Shown here: positions 18,568-28,461 of the stretch, piece after piece
How positions within the stretch are numbered: the first letter of the stretch is position 1
Layout of the letters: each line of letters opens with the position of its first letter
Assembly: GCF_000350225.1 (NCBI RefSeq)
Contig: NW_005179388.1
Span: 1-47,220, forward strand
DNA from: Chondrus crispus
Lineage: Eukaryota; Rhodophyta; Florideophyceae; Gigartinales; Gigartinaceae
Length of the DNA stretch: 47,220 bases
Reading direction: 5' to 3'
Position numbers and translations under genes: made by a program
The notes under the pieces: model-generated
Database searches by the model: none
What the model was told of the DNA's origin: nothing
The model's input: the letters and a program-made list of their open reading frames with translations, nothing else

Positions 18568-20604
18568 ATGACAATTCGCATAGGCGTGGATGACGATTTT
18601 GTAATTTCGGAGCACACCGTCGCGTACAAGCATTGTCATGCCATTGACGAGTGTGGCATCTCACCGGATGGAAACGTTGTCGTATCGTCGAGCAGGGACC
18701 GAAAGGTGAGGGCTGTGAATATCCAGCCCCTCGAGTCGACCACGTTTGACCTTCCAATCAACTCCGCCAGCAGAATGGATGTGTCTGTTTCGTCAACCAG
18801 CATCGCCACGTCCACGTTTGAGGATGGGGTCAGCGTTTGGAAGCCGCCTGATTTCAGGCAAAAGTTAATGTCCAAGTTTTGCAAAGGGAACAGCGCCATC
18901 GCATGTGTTTTGACTTCCGACGGCATGTTTCTTTTCTCTGCTTTCAAAGCGCAAACGTCATGCCAGCTTTTTCTCACACATGTACGAGATAACCAGGACT
19001 TTGGCCGTTGCGAGACTGGGAGAAATTTCTTTAGGCTTATAAGACCGTCCACCAGACACGTCGTCCTCTTCACCGAAACAAATACTGATGACAGTTTATC
19101 AGTTATGATCCATCTAAAAATGTGGGACACTACCAGAAACACCATCATCGAATTAATGCAACTGAAGGCGTATCCGGGAATATGCACCCAAGAAAATGCC
19201 AGAAGAGTGTTTGTGGCCGATCATGAATCGCTCCGCATTAAAGACTTGGACCGTAACTCTGTCATTTCCCTTCCCAATTACGCGTACAGCGGCTGCGGGG
19301 TTGCAATATCCGCAACTCCAGACGGCGGCACTCTGGTCGTGTCCGTCACGGATAACTGCTTCGGCATCTGGGATACCAACCGGCGCGTTCGCATCGCTAC
19401 TCTCCGGGGTCATGGTGCGCCCTTCAAGACAATACGCGACAGATCGTGCGCCATATCCGCCGATTGCTCCACCCTTGTCACAGCTGGAACCGATAGGACC
19501 GTGCGTGTGTGGAAAGTGCCACCCCTCCCCTCCCCATTACAAAAGGTCTGCCGGGCGGTTTTCGACAACCCGCACCTCCTTGACAAAGACCTCTTGCTCA
19601 CCAGTATCGTTAGCAGGCACGTGCAATCCGTCCCTGATCTCTTCGCCGGCCACAACCTAGTCCTCTTCGCAATCCGCATCGACGTCCTCACATGCGGCGA
19701 CCTCAGAACCTTCGGCGGCACGGAAGACTACTTCTTCTACAACCTCTACTACCCCGCTTCCCGCCTCTTGCACGGAGACATATCTCTCCTACACACCATC
19801 TTCAAGCACGCCCACGAAATCGGTATCATTGAGAGCGTAGCCCCACTCACCGTTGCGAATCTCATCCGCCACGACTTCTGTACGGACTTTGCTCGCATCC
19901 AACACAACGTGGATGCTGTAGCCAGGCGCGTAAACATCGTTGAAAGACGAACATTGTATCTAGATAGACGGGTGGATAGACTCGAGGACAACTTACGTAC
20001 ATGCCTGACTGGTCTACAGCCCGCCATATCTGCGCTTGATTCTGCCCAGCAAGAGACTCAGCATCTCGCGTGCTGCCTTGCTGAAAGCCTAACAAGCCTT
20101 CACGAGAACATTCGAGCGCGAGACAAACGCATGCGTCTCGGCAGTCTGGCGCGATGCATGATTTCACTGGTACCACTGGTAGGCCATGCTCTTGGGGAAG
20201 TGGCGCTCGCGGCAGCCGAGGTGGCGTTCGAACTGCACACAGAGGACGTGATCATGGAAGGCGTGGCAGCGGCGAAAGAGGCAGTTATTACTTGCGCGCA
20301 TGTCGACTTAAGTAACGTTTGTGCGGTTAGGCGTTCGCTCTCCGACGGGCTTGCTTCCATGCCAGAGGAAGAAAGGGGCACAGTGCTGCAGGCCGTGAGC
20401 GAGAGTCCGTGGAAAGACGTAAGAGAAGTGGTGGCGGTTCTAGAAGATGTAGTTGCAAAGGGGATGGAGGATAGGACAGAGTCAATGCATAGGCCTGTGT
20501 TAGTGGGCGTGGGGGCGAAAAGGGAAGGTGAAAGCCAAGATAAGATAACAGGAACAAGAGAAGATGGCACAGAAAATGAGGAGCGAAGCGATCAAGTCGC
20601 ATGA
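18568..20604 (+). CDS. WD40 beta-propeller / coiled-coil protein of unknown function
   Basis: An intact 678-residue, intronless gene. Residues about 1-320 carry degenerate WD40 repeats. The clearest are near 245-268 (A-I-S-A-T-P-D-G-G-T-L-V-V-S-V...F-G-I-W-D) and 280-316 (L-R-G-H-G...A-G-T-D-R-T-V-R-V-W-K); earlier ones include I-S-P-D-G-N-V-V-V-S-S-S-R-D-R. WD40 domains are protein-binding platforms. Residues about 330-430 are an unrecognised helical linker, and 440-520 look like a coiled coil (heptad-like V-D-R-L-E-D-N-L). Near 525-560 is a hydrophobic small-residue stretch (L-V-P-L-V-G-H-A-L-G-E-V-A-L-A-A-A) that resembles glycine-zipper-like helices of membrane-active or oligomerising proteins. 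The tail is Glu/Lys-rich. It is the only long undamaged non-transposon frame in the window. The start is the first ATG of the open frame. Binding partners and process are unknown. Confidence 0.8.
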   Translation: MTIRIGVDDDFVISEHTVAYKHCHAIDECGISPDGNVVVSSSRDRKVRAVNIQPLESTTFDLPINSASRMDVSVSSTSIATSTFEDGVSVWKPPDFRQKLMSKFCKGNSAIACVLTSDGMFLFSAFKAQTSCQLFLTHVRDNQDFGRCETGRNFFRLIRPSTRHVVLFTETNTDDSLSVMIHLKMWDTTRNTIIELMQLKAYPGICTQENARRVFVADHESLRIKDLDRNSVISLPNYAYSGCGVAISATPDGGTLVVSVTDNCFGIWDTNRRVRIATLRGHGAPFKTIRDRSCAISADCSTLVTAGTDRTVRVWKVPPLPSPLQKVCRAVFDNPHLLDKDLLLTSIVSRHVQSVPDLFAGHNLVLFAIRIDVLTCGDLRTFGGTEDYFFYNLYYPASRLLHGDISLLHTIFKHAHEIGIIESVAPLTVANLIRHDFCTDFARIQHNVDAVARRVNIVERRTLYLDRRVDRLEDNLRTCLTGLQPAISALDSAQQETQHLACCLAESLTSLHENIRARDKRMRLGSLARCMISLVPLVGHALGEVALAAAEVAFELHTEDVIMEGVAAAKEAVITCAHVDLSNVCAVRRSLSDGLASMPEEERGTVLQAVSESPWKDVREVVAVLEDVVAKGMEDRTESMHRPVLVGVGAKREGESQDKITGTREDGTENEERSDQVA

Positions 20605-22819
20605 GACTACCACTCCAGGGCATACACCAAGTGGGTATCACATGATGAAATTTGAAGACTGTGTGCCGCGTGTCAACCAAATGGTTGTTCTGAATCATGT
20701 TTATCTCCAGCTGGTTTCGATGTGGCTGTCGAATCGCATTCAAATGAATGCACATTGGAAGGGGGGCAGTTGAGTACAGTAAACTGAATCGCATCCTTCT
20801 TCGCTGGCACGGTTCCCAGTAACGTTCATTCCAACTCAATATGTTTTGCGCTGCGATTTTCCCCTTGACAACTGTGAACAGAGTATTGAACAGGGAGGAT
20901 CCTCCTGGTTGGTCCAGTTACCGCAATTCCAGTAGCGAGAATGTGACAAGAAGCAGTAGACCGGGTACAGCAGACGGTAATTAGAAAAGCGTGAAGCCAA
21001 ATCGTTCGAGCAGGTAGATGTGTAAGGAAGGGAATGTGGAGCATCGGTGAAAGATGGGGCGGATGAGAAGGTTTGGGAGTGGTTTAGGAGGGGGGGCCGG
21101 CAGTAGGCTTGGAGACGAACATGGGCGTGTTGCTGCTGCAGATTGTTTTCCAGAGTGTGCGAACAGCTACATATTAAGATGCCGGCGGGATGGATAGCAG
21201 AGACGATTGTGAGAGAGAAAGGCTTAGGGGCGACCGGCTGGCAATGTATTAGGCGACGACAACCGATTTGACGTTGCCGGGTTGGATTGGATGAGATCCC
21301 TAATACACAAAAGAGAGGTCCTGAGGAGAGCATAATAGATTGCAAAAGTAGAGGACCGTGATTGGACGGGGAAGCAGATGGTGTTTGGGATCTGTCGTAC
21401 AGTAGTTACCTGGATCGAGCATTTGGTTGGTGATCAGCTGAAGATTTTTCAAAACATTTACAAACCTTCAAGAAGAAAATGATGCGTATCATCTGCATCT
21501 TGATGCTCAACATCCGATAAGATTTTTCTTAACTTGGTCAGTGATTCGAAATGACCTCATATGAAGCAAATCGCTTGTCGTGTAGACACCAGTGAATAGA
21601 CCGTCTTTCGCAAAAAGGGAGTATTGCACCTCTACACGTACTTCTATGCCTATTTCTACCTTGGGAAGCCCATTCTATCGCAATTTGTTCACGATGTCTC
21701 CGTAACCTTCAAGATGCATATGGCCACATGTACATTCCACTGCACTTGTGAAGTTGTACTAAATTAGCACAAGTTCACATACACAGTTTGCTTTATGTAG
21801 AGATTCGCTCGAGCATCGAACTTTACCACTAGATCGACAAACCTCGCAGTGTTTTTCGGATTTTCAAAAAAGAGTTTATGTTCATCTTTAAAACTCGTCC
21901 GTCTCATAAGTAAAAATAGTACCTAGATTATAAATGCCTGAGCCCCATGGGCATTTGTATGAGGCTACTCACTCTTCTTTTTCATTGCCCAATTCTTTAA
22001 CATTGAATTGATTAGCCTCATCTGAGACCATCTTGATGTGTGAGTAGGGGGATAGCGGAGAAAACTGAGGAGAAAACTGAGTGATGGAAACGAGCGTGGC
22101 TTTATGAGGAGCTTTGAGTTTTCATCGGTGCCAGATCGCAACAATGCAGCTGACAGACAAGGCCCTTACACTTTAGAAAGAATAGCTGATAACAAATCAC
22201 TCGTACAAAAACTATGCAACCCTTTTCGCTGTCATTATTGAGGCTTCTTGGTGTGAATTAAAACATCTTTTTGACGGCCTTCAAGCATCGTCCATGCCTA
22301 TCTCTCATTGGAATTGTACGCACTCAAGCCGCAAATGCATTCATTACCGTCCATTATGTTGTAGGCAATATAAACCGTTCGCCAGGAAGAATGTGTGGAG
22401 GAGACTTGATTGAGGAACTACGAGTGTAGATAGTGACAACTAGGCTTCACTGTTGTGGCCAACCATCTCAACGGTAGCAAAGGGAGTGATGATAGCGCTG
22501 TCTCGTTCCACCACCATATCTAAATGTATTCTCTTTTCCAGAACTCGTGAGCATCGCAGAACCAAACACAACACTATAGTACATTGCCTTTTGAAGATAG
22601 AAGGGCAAACCATGTCAACACTCTACTTCGTCCACCCCGAACATACCAAACTCTATTACCTCCTGATGGGGCTTGCGGCGGCCAGCATACAATAGGCTAC
22701 ACTCTACAGTCATCCGTGTAAGTTTGGCGGCCATGATGGCGGCGCATTTGCGGCAGTGTCAACAACTGTAAACGGTATACGAAACAAAAAATATGATTGC
22801 AACCAATAAAAGCAATCCG
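20605..22819. other. Gene-poor stretch after the WD40 gene
   Basis: Several ORFs of 70-170 codons overlap on both strands, but none shows a known domain. Apart from the MITE-like end at 21552-21594, nothing is recognised. Confidence 0.45.
21552..21594. repeat. MITE-like terminal fragment
   Basis: TGACCTCATATGAAG followed by CTTGTCGTGTAGACACCAG resembles, in reverse complement, the left end of the MITE at 24078-24544 (palindrome core CCTCATATGAGG, then TIR GTCGTCTAGACACTAG). No opposite end is recognised nearby, so it is probably half of an old copy. Confidence 0.5.
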
Positions 22820-23092
22820 TTAGCTGTATGAAACAATAAAATTTGTCAGTTTTATGTAATTTTGCCATAAGAGCTCCTCTCTCCTTATTCTTCCCGCCGC
22901 ACTGTCTTCAAGTTTCGAAGTGGCGCCTAGAATGACCGGCGCAGCTAACGTTTCACAGACGATAAAGTCCACTCGGACCAACAAACGCCCTAGACGGACT
23001 GGAAGCTTGGTTATCCTCAACGTCCATAAAGGATTGTTGTTAGCGTCCATCGGAACTTCTGCTCTTTGCAGATTACATTTAACAATGGGCAT
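22820..23092 (-). pseudogene. Possible Ty3/gypsy retropepsin fragment
   Basis: A 90-codon frame includes L-P-V-R-L-G-R-L-L-V-R-V-D-F-I-V-C and L-A-A-P-V-I-L-G-A-T. This resembles the second half of gypsy-type aspartic proteases, where a V-x-F-x-V strand is followed by a V-I-L-G turn. The active-site D-S/T-G is not visible upstream, and no RT sequence adjoins it. At most it is a short relic; chance resemblance cannot be excluded. Confidence 0.35.
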
Positions 23093-23200
23093 TCAAAAAA
23101 AAGTCAGCGGTTGCAGTCCTCATCCGCTATTCACTCCCGCTAGATGTCAAGACTCGTCATAATAGCCTTTCACGAAAGATTCATCTGATAATCCGGGCGG

Positions 23201-23467
23201 TCAGCAGGATGCAGGCCAACTCCACGAAGACTCTCTACTCATACAAGAGTAATTTAAACTCTGGAACAATATCACAAGATCTTTACTTTTGCTGCTAGCC
23301 AATTCAAAGATGAAACAAATTGATGATAGCGTGGAGTAGAGCTTCATGTTGTGACGTATCATTGTCCGGTAGAAAACATGATCAAAAGTATGCCATTTAG
23401 CAGCATCTCTTCTACATATGACTGGACTCTTCAAAAAGGAGAACAGATTCAGTGGAGGAAGCGCCAT
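23201..23467 (-). pseudogene. Remnant of a Tnp2-like (CACTA) transposase
   Basis: The 88-codon frame contains M-K-L-Y-S-T-L-S-S-I-C-F-I-F-E-L, which lines up with K-K-L-Y-S-T-S-I-S-G-S-F-C-I-L-L in the larger relic at 32508-32693. The DNA also aligns, including the shared run CGTGGAGTAGAGCTTC at about 23331 and 32574. This looks like a small piece of a second copy of that element. No catalytic motifs are left. Confidence 0.45.
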
Positions 23468-24077
23468 CTTGATAGCTTCGTTGTCCTTGTTGACATGAAC
23501 ACGGTCACTTTACAAGCTGCAAAAGTACCGCGACGAAATCACTTTTGGTGGCGGACACCTCACGTTTGGACTTCCCATATGAAAAAATTCTATACAAAGA
23601 TGCATCCTAAACAAAGTGCATCAATCCTTATGTCTGCATGAAATGAATTCCAGTGATATGTCACTACACGTAGATTATTTTTCATTTGAAGAGGAGGGGG
23701 GTAGGTGGGTCTGCTGTGTGTGCCTATTTGAACAACGATTTTGCTGAATGCCTGCGGGGGTGTATAAGTACAGTACTTTCTGTTCGGATGGTACGTACAA
23801 GCGATTTCTACGGAAAGGCATATCAACACATCCCAATGACCATAATTTTGCTCGATATAAGCATTCCAAGGATGGACAAGACGGATACTTTTTTTGGGAG
23901 ATTTGTCAGAGCTCTTGGCACTAACGAAAAGGAACGCGTGCCCTTTCTTTCATGTCAGGAAATCCTGTAAATTCATGAACTTATCCTCCTCTCGCTAGGG
24001 TGGGTTAGTCTTTGTGGAATTAGCTTCGTGGATCATTTCCCTACGCTCAGTCTATGAAGGACTGAAACTATACAGCG
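23468..24077. other. Unassigned region before the MITE
   Basis: Short overlapping ORFs on both strands with no recognisable domain. Confidence 0.4.
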
Positions 24078-24544
24078 CTAGTGTCTAGACGACAAGTGAC
24101 CTCATATGAGGTCACTTTCAACTTATTTTTTCTCGACTTGTGCTAGCTCAACAAGATGGAAAAAGATACTCTCGCCACCTCAGTTAACTTCTGCGTTGCA
24201 GAAGGGTGGAGTTTGGTGAGATCTGCACGTCTTTTCAAGTCATTTTAAAATGCCCAAAAAGGAGCCTTTTTGACCAACCTCAAAACGTTTTATGTTGATA
24301 TCTTCGAAACCAAAACGCCTTTTTAAAAAGTCAGCTGATCGTTGAAACTTCATTAGATTCTTAGTCTCTCTGTGCATTGACAACCGCCATCCCAAATTTT
24401 TGCAAGATGTTATTGCCCACGGCGTATACGTTAAAAGAAATGGTGTCTAAACTGACATTTTTAAAGTTTCGATTTAATGTATATATTTTTGCAAAACAAA
24501 GCTGGCCTCATATGAGGTCAAATTTCCGGTCGCCTAGACACTAG
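24078..24544. mobile_element. MITE with palindromic subterminal repeats (about 465 bp)
   Basis: The left end CTAGTGTCTAGACGAC (24078-24093) and right end GTCGCCTAGACACTAG (24529-24544) are inverted repeats matching at 15 of 16 positions. Just inside each end sits a palindrome: gtgacctcatatgaggtcac, perfect over 20 bases (24096-24115), and an imperfect form with core CCTCATATGAGG (24506-24517). There is no ORF. The outer CTAG contains TA, so a TA target duplication (Tc1/mariner type) fits, as does a 4 bp CTAG; the palindromic border makes the two indistinguishable. It is non-autonomous. Confidence 0.72.
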
Positions 24545-27500
24545 TTAGGGCGTATTTTTATTGTTCTCTCGTGAAAATCATTAAACTAAGGAGAATGGGA
24601 ACTTCACGACGAAAAAAGCCAGCTGTTAGACACTTGCAATTATTTTGCAGGGGCTTGGAGATGCTATTTTATCCTTGCACCAGAAAGCGCAATATATTTT
24701 TTACGTCGAGGGAGCTAAATTATAAAACCTAGCGCAAAAATGTAGGAGAACTACTTTTACTGAAACGTGGAGGGCATTCCGCGTTGAAATGATGATAACC
24801 AAGAAGCCTTTACTTCTACATGATATTCTTTCCTTACGTTGATAATTTAGACACAAAATGGGAGAGATGGTACTAGACGTGCGGAAATTTGAATATACTT
24901 TCGCTGTGGCCAAAAATATTCTAGAAATTCTTTACTCGTGTGACCCTCTTATTTAGTCGGCGTTCCGAACGCTCATACAGCACTTCACCATTTTAAAACT
25001 TCAAATACATTAAAATTTCCGCAACATGCATTCGGCAGTTTTCACGATCTGCGGTAGAAACCCAACAGTTTGAAAGCAGTCAAGCTTACACTTATCGCCA
25101 TACAACGAATCATCCGTTTGAAAGCAATTTGCTTTTGGCATGAAAAACATCAATGAGTCTGCATAATTCCGTTGATGGAAGGGTCTTGGTGTCTAGAAAT
25201 ACCAAACAAGCTATAAAAAGATATTGCGGTTAAATCTCCTCGAAACCTCGTGTAACTATACAGTACATTTACCTGGAGGATTGCGTTGTACACATGCTTG
25301 ATGAGACAAATTACGAACTACGCCGGTCATAGTGTTCAAGGAAACATTATTCGTAGACCACCAGTCATTTGCTTTCAGTGGTCAGTTCAATACACTACAT
25401 ATAAACAATTCACAATATATCCAAGAAACGGGTTCAGGAAGTTTCGATACAACCATCTGGGATCTTTTTGCGACGCTGCCGACGAGAGTGACATCAGTCG
25501 TTGGAGTTGAACGACGTTACTGCCACGTGCTGCAAAGATGACTCAGAAAATAACTGTGGCACGCGATCACGCACACAGTAGAGAGTAAGAAAGTGAGCCT
25601 TTTGATTCGGTTCTATAGCCCTTAAATTATAGTTGACTCTCAAATGCATCCAATCTATACTCAGTGCTATTGATACTAAAAGAAAAATAATTTCTCCATT
25701 ATCATGCGTATAGAAAGAATCTGAATTTACTTTTTCTACAATATGATCTGGTGGGAGTGAGGGTAACAGCATGAACGCGTTTAGAGGATTCAGTTCGAGA
25801 AGTAGTATCAAAACCTGTTCATCATGTTTCGACTGTGCAAGTTGATCTTTCAGAAGTGAACAAGACATAGTTTGAACAACTTGATATTATATTCTAACGT
25901 AATGAGAGAAGCAGCCAAAAGAGATTCTGCTCGATTACCGAATCTACTAGCGGGATATGGGTATTATTAAAGAAATTTTTTAGCCGTATTATTCTCGAAT
26001 GAAATTCATTTGGGACAAGTAGTGGCACGTCGTACTTACTTATGTATTCTGATTAGTGCTGATCACGAAGAAATTTAAAAGGGACGGCAACCTTTTCTTA
26101 ATTCAAAATAAATCTGGGAGACTTTGAGCGGCTTTCACATGTACACGTAACATCATAACAAAAATGCCCATATGACCAACTTGGCTTTGTGTGCACGACG
26201 GCGTCCGATAAATCGCTACCAGGAGATATTCAGGGCAACAGGAGTCATTTCGCGAATTACATATCGTCAGTGGATTTCGAAGAAGATTAACGGGTACAGA
26301 ATTTATTCGTTGCCAGCGAAACATATTTTCCAAGCCTCGAACTCTACTAGTCTCTGCAAGTTGCGTGCTTAGGTCATGAGATAAATTACATCTTTTGCGG
26401 ATTTAAGCTATATTGAAATACTTACACATTGCTGCGTTATCTTCTCAGAGAAGTCAAGATTGGCTTCGGTCAGCATTTTTACTGAAAGTTGACTACATCT
26501 TCGCTCTCACACATTTCTGTTAGCTCTTGAAATGGTGAAGGCCTGATGAATAGTCTCCAGAAACCTTAGACTCCGTACAATGCGATGTTCGAGTATCAGG
26601 TTACAATATAACAACTTTATGTTCTTGTTAAAGTTTTCTTAGCCTTTAGTAACCGACAGTATTTTCTGAAAATGCTCTCTTACGTCTTTCAATATGGATC
26701 AAAAGCAATCATGGTCATTTTTCTTCTTGATGACATCATGAAGTTCTCACGGTTACTAGGGTTTTGGATAGGCATTATACATATAGTGCACTTCCGCATA
26801 TCCAAAAAATTTGGGCCTTGCTGCATTTGCACGAGCCCCGGAAACCGCGACTACACGCACGTGGATGATACTTTTTCTGTCTGTAAATGAGGAAAGCAGG
26901 CTTCATGCATGTACGCGTGTCTAATCAGTATTGTATGCAATACGCTGCAGAACTTCCGAAAATAAGACTGACGAGAACCCAATGATGGAACATTGAGGAA
27001 GCGAAGGGAATACTGCCACTAAATTACTATGACAACTTTTCTATTTTGATTGAGCTGGGCAACCATATCCCACCCTTACTTATTTGCAACATTCACTTTC
27101 GGTCCTTTCATCTCTCTTCTAAGCTGCTCTCCTCTCCTGTTTTCCGTTTATCATTTCGCTGTTTGTCGGCTACCAATGCTTTGTGTCTTCAGCTTTACCT
27201 CTTAGTAGTGAAAGAGTTGTTGCGGGTCTCGTGCTCCGAACTATGACCTGTACGCATGATAAAGGGCATACGGTGTCAAGCTTCGTAGTAGTCTGTTGTA
27301 CTACAAACGTTTCTTACATTGGAACGTGCTCTTGATTTCAAAATAGAGGTTTCAGAACCACGATTCCCTCTGATTCAATCAAGTGACATATTGGTGCAAT
27401 GTGTCCCAGGAAATGAAGTCAGCATAGCGTTAAGACTCTTTCATAGCACTATGCCAGAATAAAAGCAAAGCCCTAGGAATTGAGCCTGTGATTGTTCCGA

Positions 27501-27656
27501 AAAGAGGCTAACTTCCCACAAGTTCAGTTCCCGAGTTTACAGATGCGCTATATCGAAAATTAATTCCGGTGGAATACGGAACTTCCCATATCAGACGGAT
27601 ATGGGTTTCATTGGCATGTATTATAAACTTCAGTCACGAAGATAACTATATCTCTC
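24545..27656. other. Long AT-rich stretch without recognisable genes
   Basis: Scattered ORFs of 60-125 codons show no known domain and no coding-like base pattern. A 124-codon minus-strand frame (25494-25868) is the longest. Confidence 0.5.
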
Positions 27657-28461
27657 TGTAGCGTAGTGCACCTCCACACCGCCAACGACGGCGTACATCT
27701 CGGTGTAGAAAGCGTGATGCAAGGCACAGTCATCACCAGAGTGTTCGGGTCCCTCTGTCCGGATGGCTCAGGGGAGTCGACGCGGTACCAAGGGTAGATC
27801 GTAGTGTGCGCGTAGGGGTGCACTCGAGAGGGAGTGCGCCAGAAGGAATAAACAACAAGAAGGAGAAAGAAGAACGAAGAAGGAAGATAGTGTAGAAATG
27901 TAGAAAATAGGGGGATAAGTAAAGGAGAAACAAGAAAAAGGATGACAACGAAGGGTGCAGGTTACAGACTTAGACAACTAGATAGGAGCCGTAAAGGATC
28001 CTACCAGAGGTGGGGTCTGATCACCTGATGCCTCTTTACTGTAGCACCTGATGCCTCTTTACTGTAGCACCTTCCGACACCCGACCTATATAGGCCGGGC
28101 GCTGTCGTCGGCGTCGGTTACTAAATGGTAATTAATAATTAATTATCGACATTGGAATTGCCACACGCCAATAGATGCTAATTAGCGTAGAAACTTGTGG
28201 GGACCACGTATGTATACGTGTCGTACACGTGTTGTACACGTATCATATACGTGTCATACGATTGTCATACAGGTGTGGGCACGTGTGGTACACGTGGGGT
28301 ACCTTCCCAAGTGTGCGCGCACAGTACACGCGTGGTATCATCCAAATTGTACGCGTACACTTTGGATGAGCACACGTGTGACACACGTGTCAAAAGCGGG
28401 GAGCGCGGACCCACGACGGCGGTGACCAAGCGTACATACAGGGTAGGGTCACTGTACTACA
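27657..28461. mobile_element. Probable solo LTR rich in CACGTG (805 bp)
   Basis: The block starts TGTAGCGTAGTGCAC and ends GTCACTGTACTACA, an imperfect inverted repeat of TGTAG...CTACA type like LTR A and the insert at 13129. The flanks CTCTC (27652-27656) and TTCTC (28462-28466) would be a 5 bp target duplication with one change. It has a purine-rich run (27840-27950), a 23 bp perfect tandem repeat (28022-28067), a CCTATATAGG TATA-like palindrome near 28084, and five CACGTG palindromes (28226, 28280, 28291, 28373, 28384). A hairpin with arms CATCCAAA/TTTGGATG encloses GTACGCGTAC (28339-28368). No ORF or second LTR is present. Orientation is undetermined. Confidence 0.65.
28022..28067. repeat. 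23 bp tandem repeat, two perfect units
   Basis: The unit starts CACCTGATGCCTCTTTACTG and ends TAG, occurs twice without a gap, and is followed by a third partial CACC. It lies just before the TATA-like CCTATATAGG of the solo LTR. Confidence 0.9.

Noticed and set aside
25188..25206. GGTGTCTAGAAATACC as another MITE end
   Set aside because: Only about eight bases match the MITE terminus, and the subterminal palindrome is absent.
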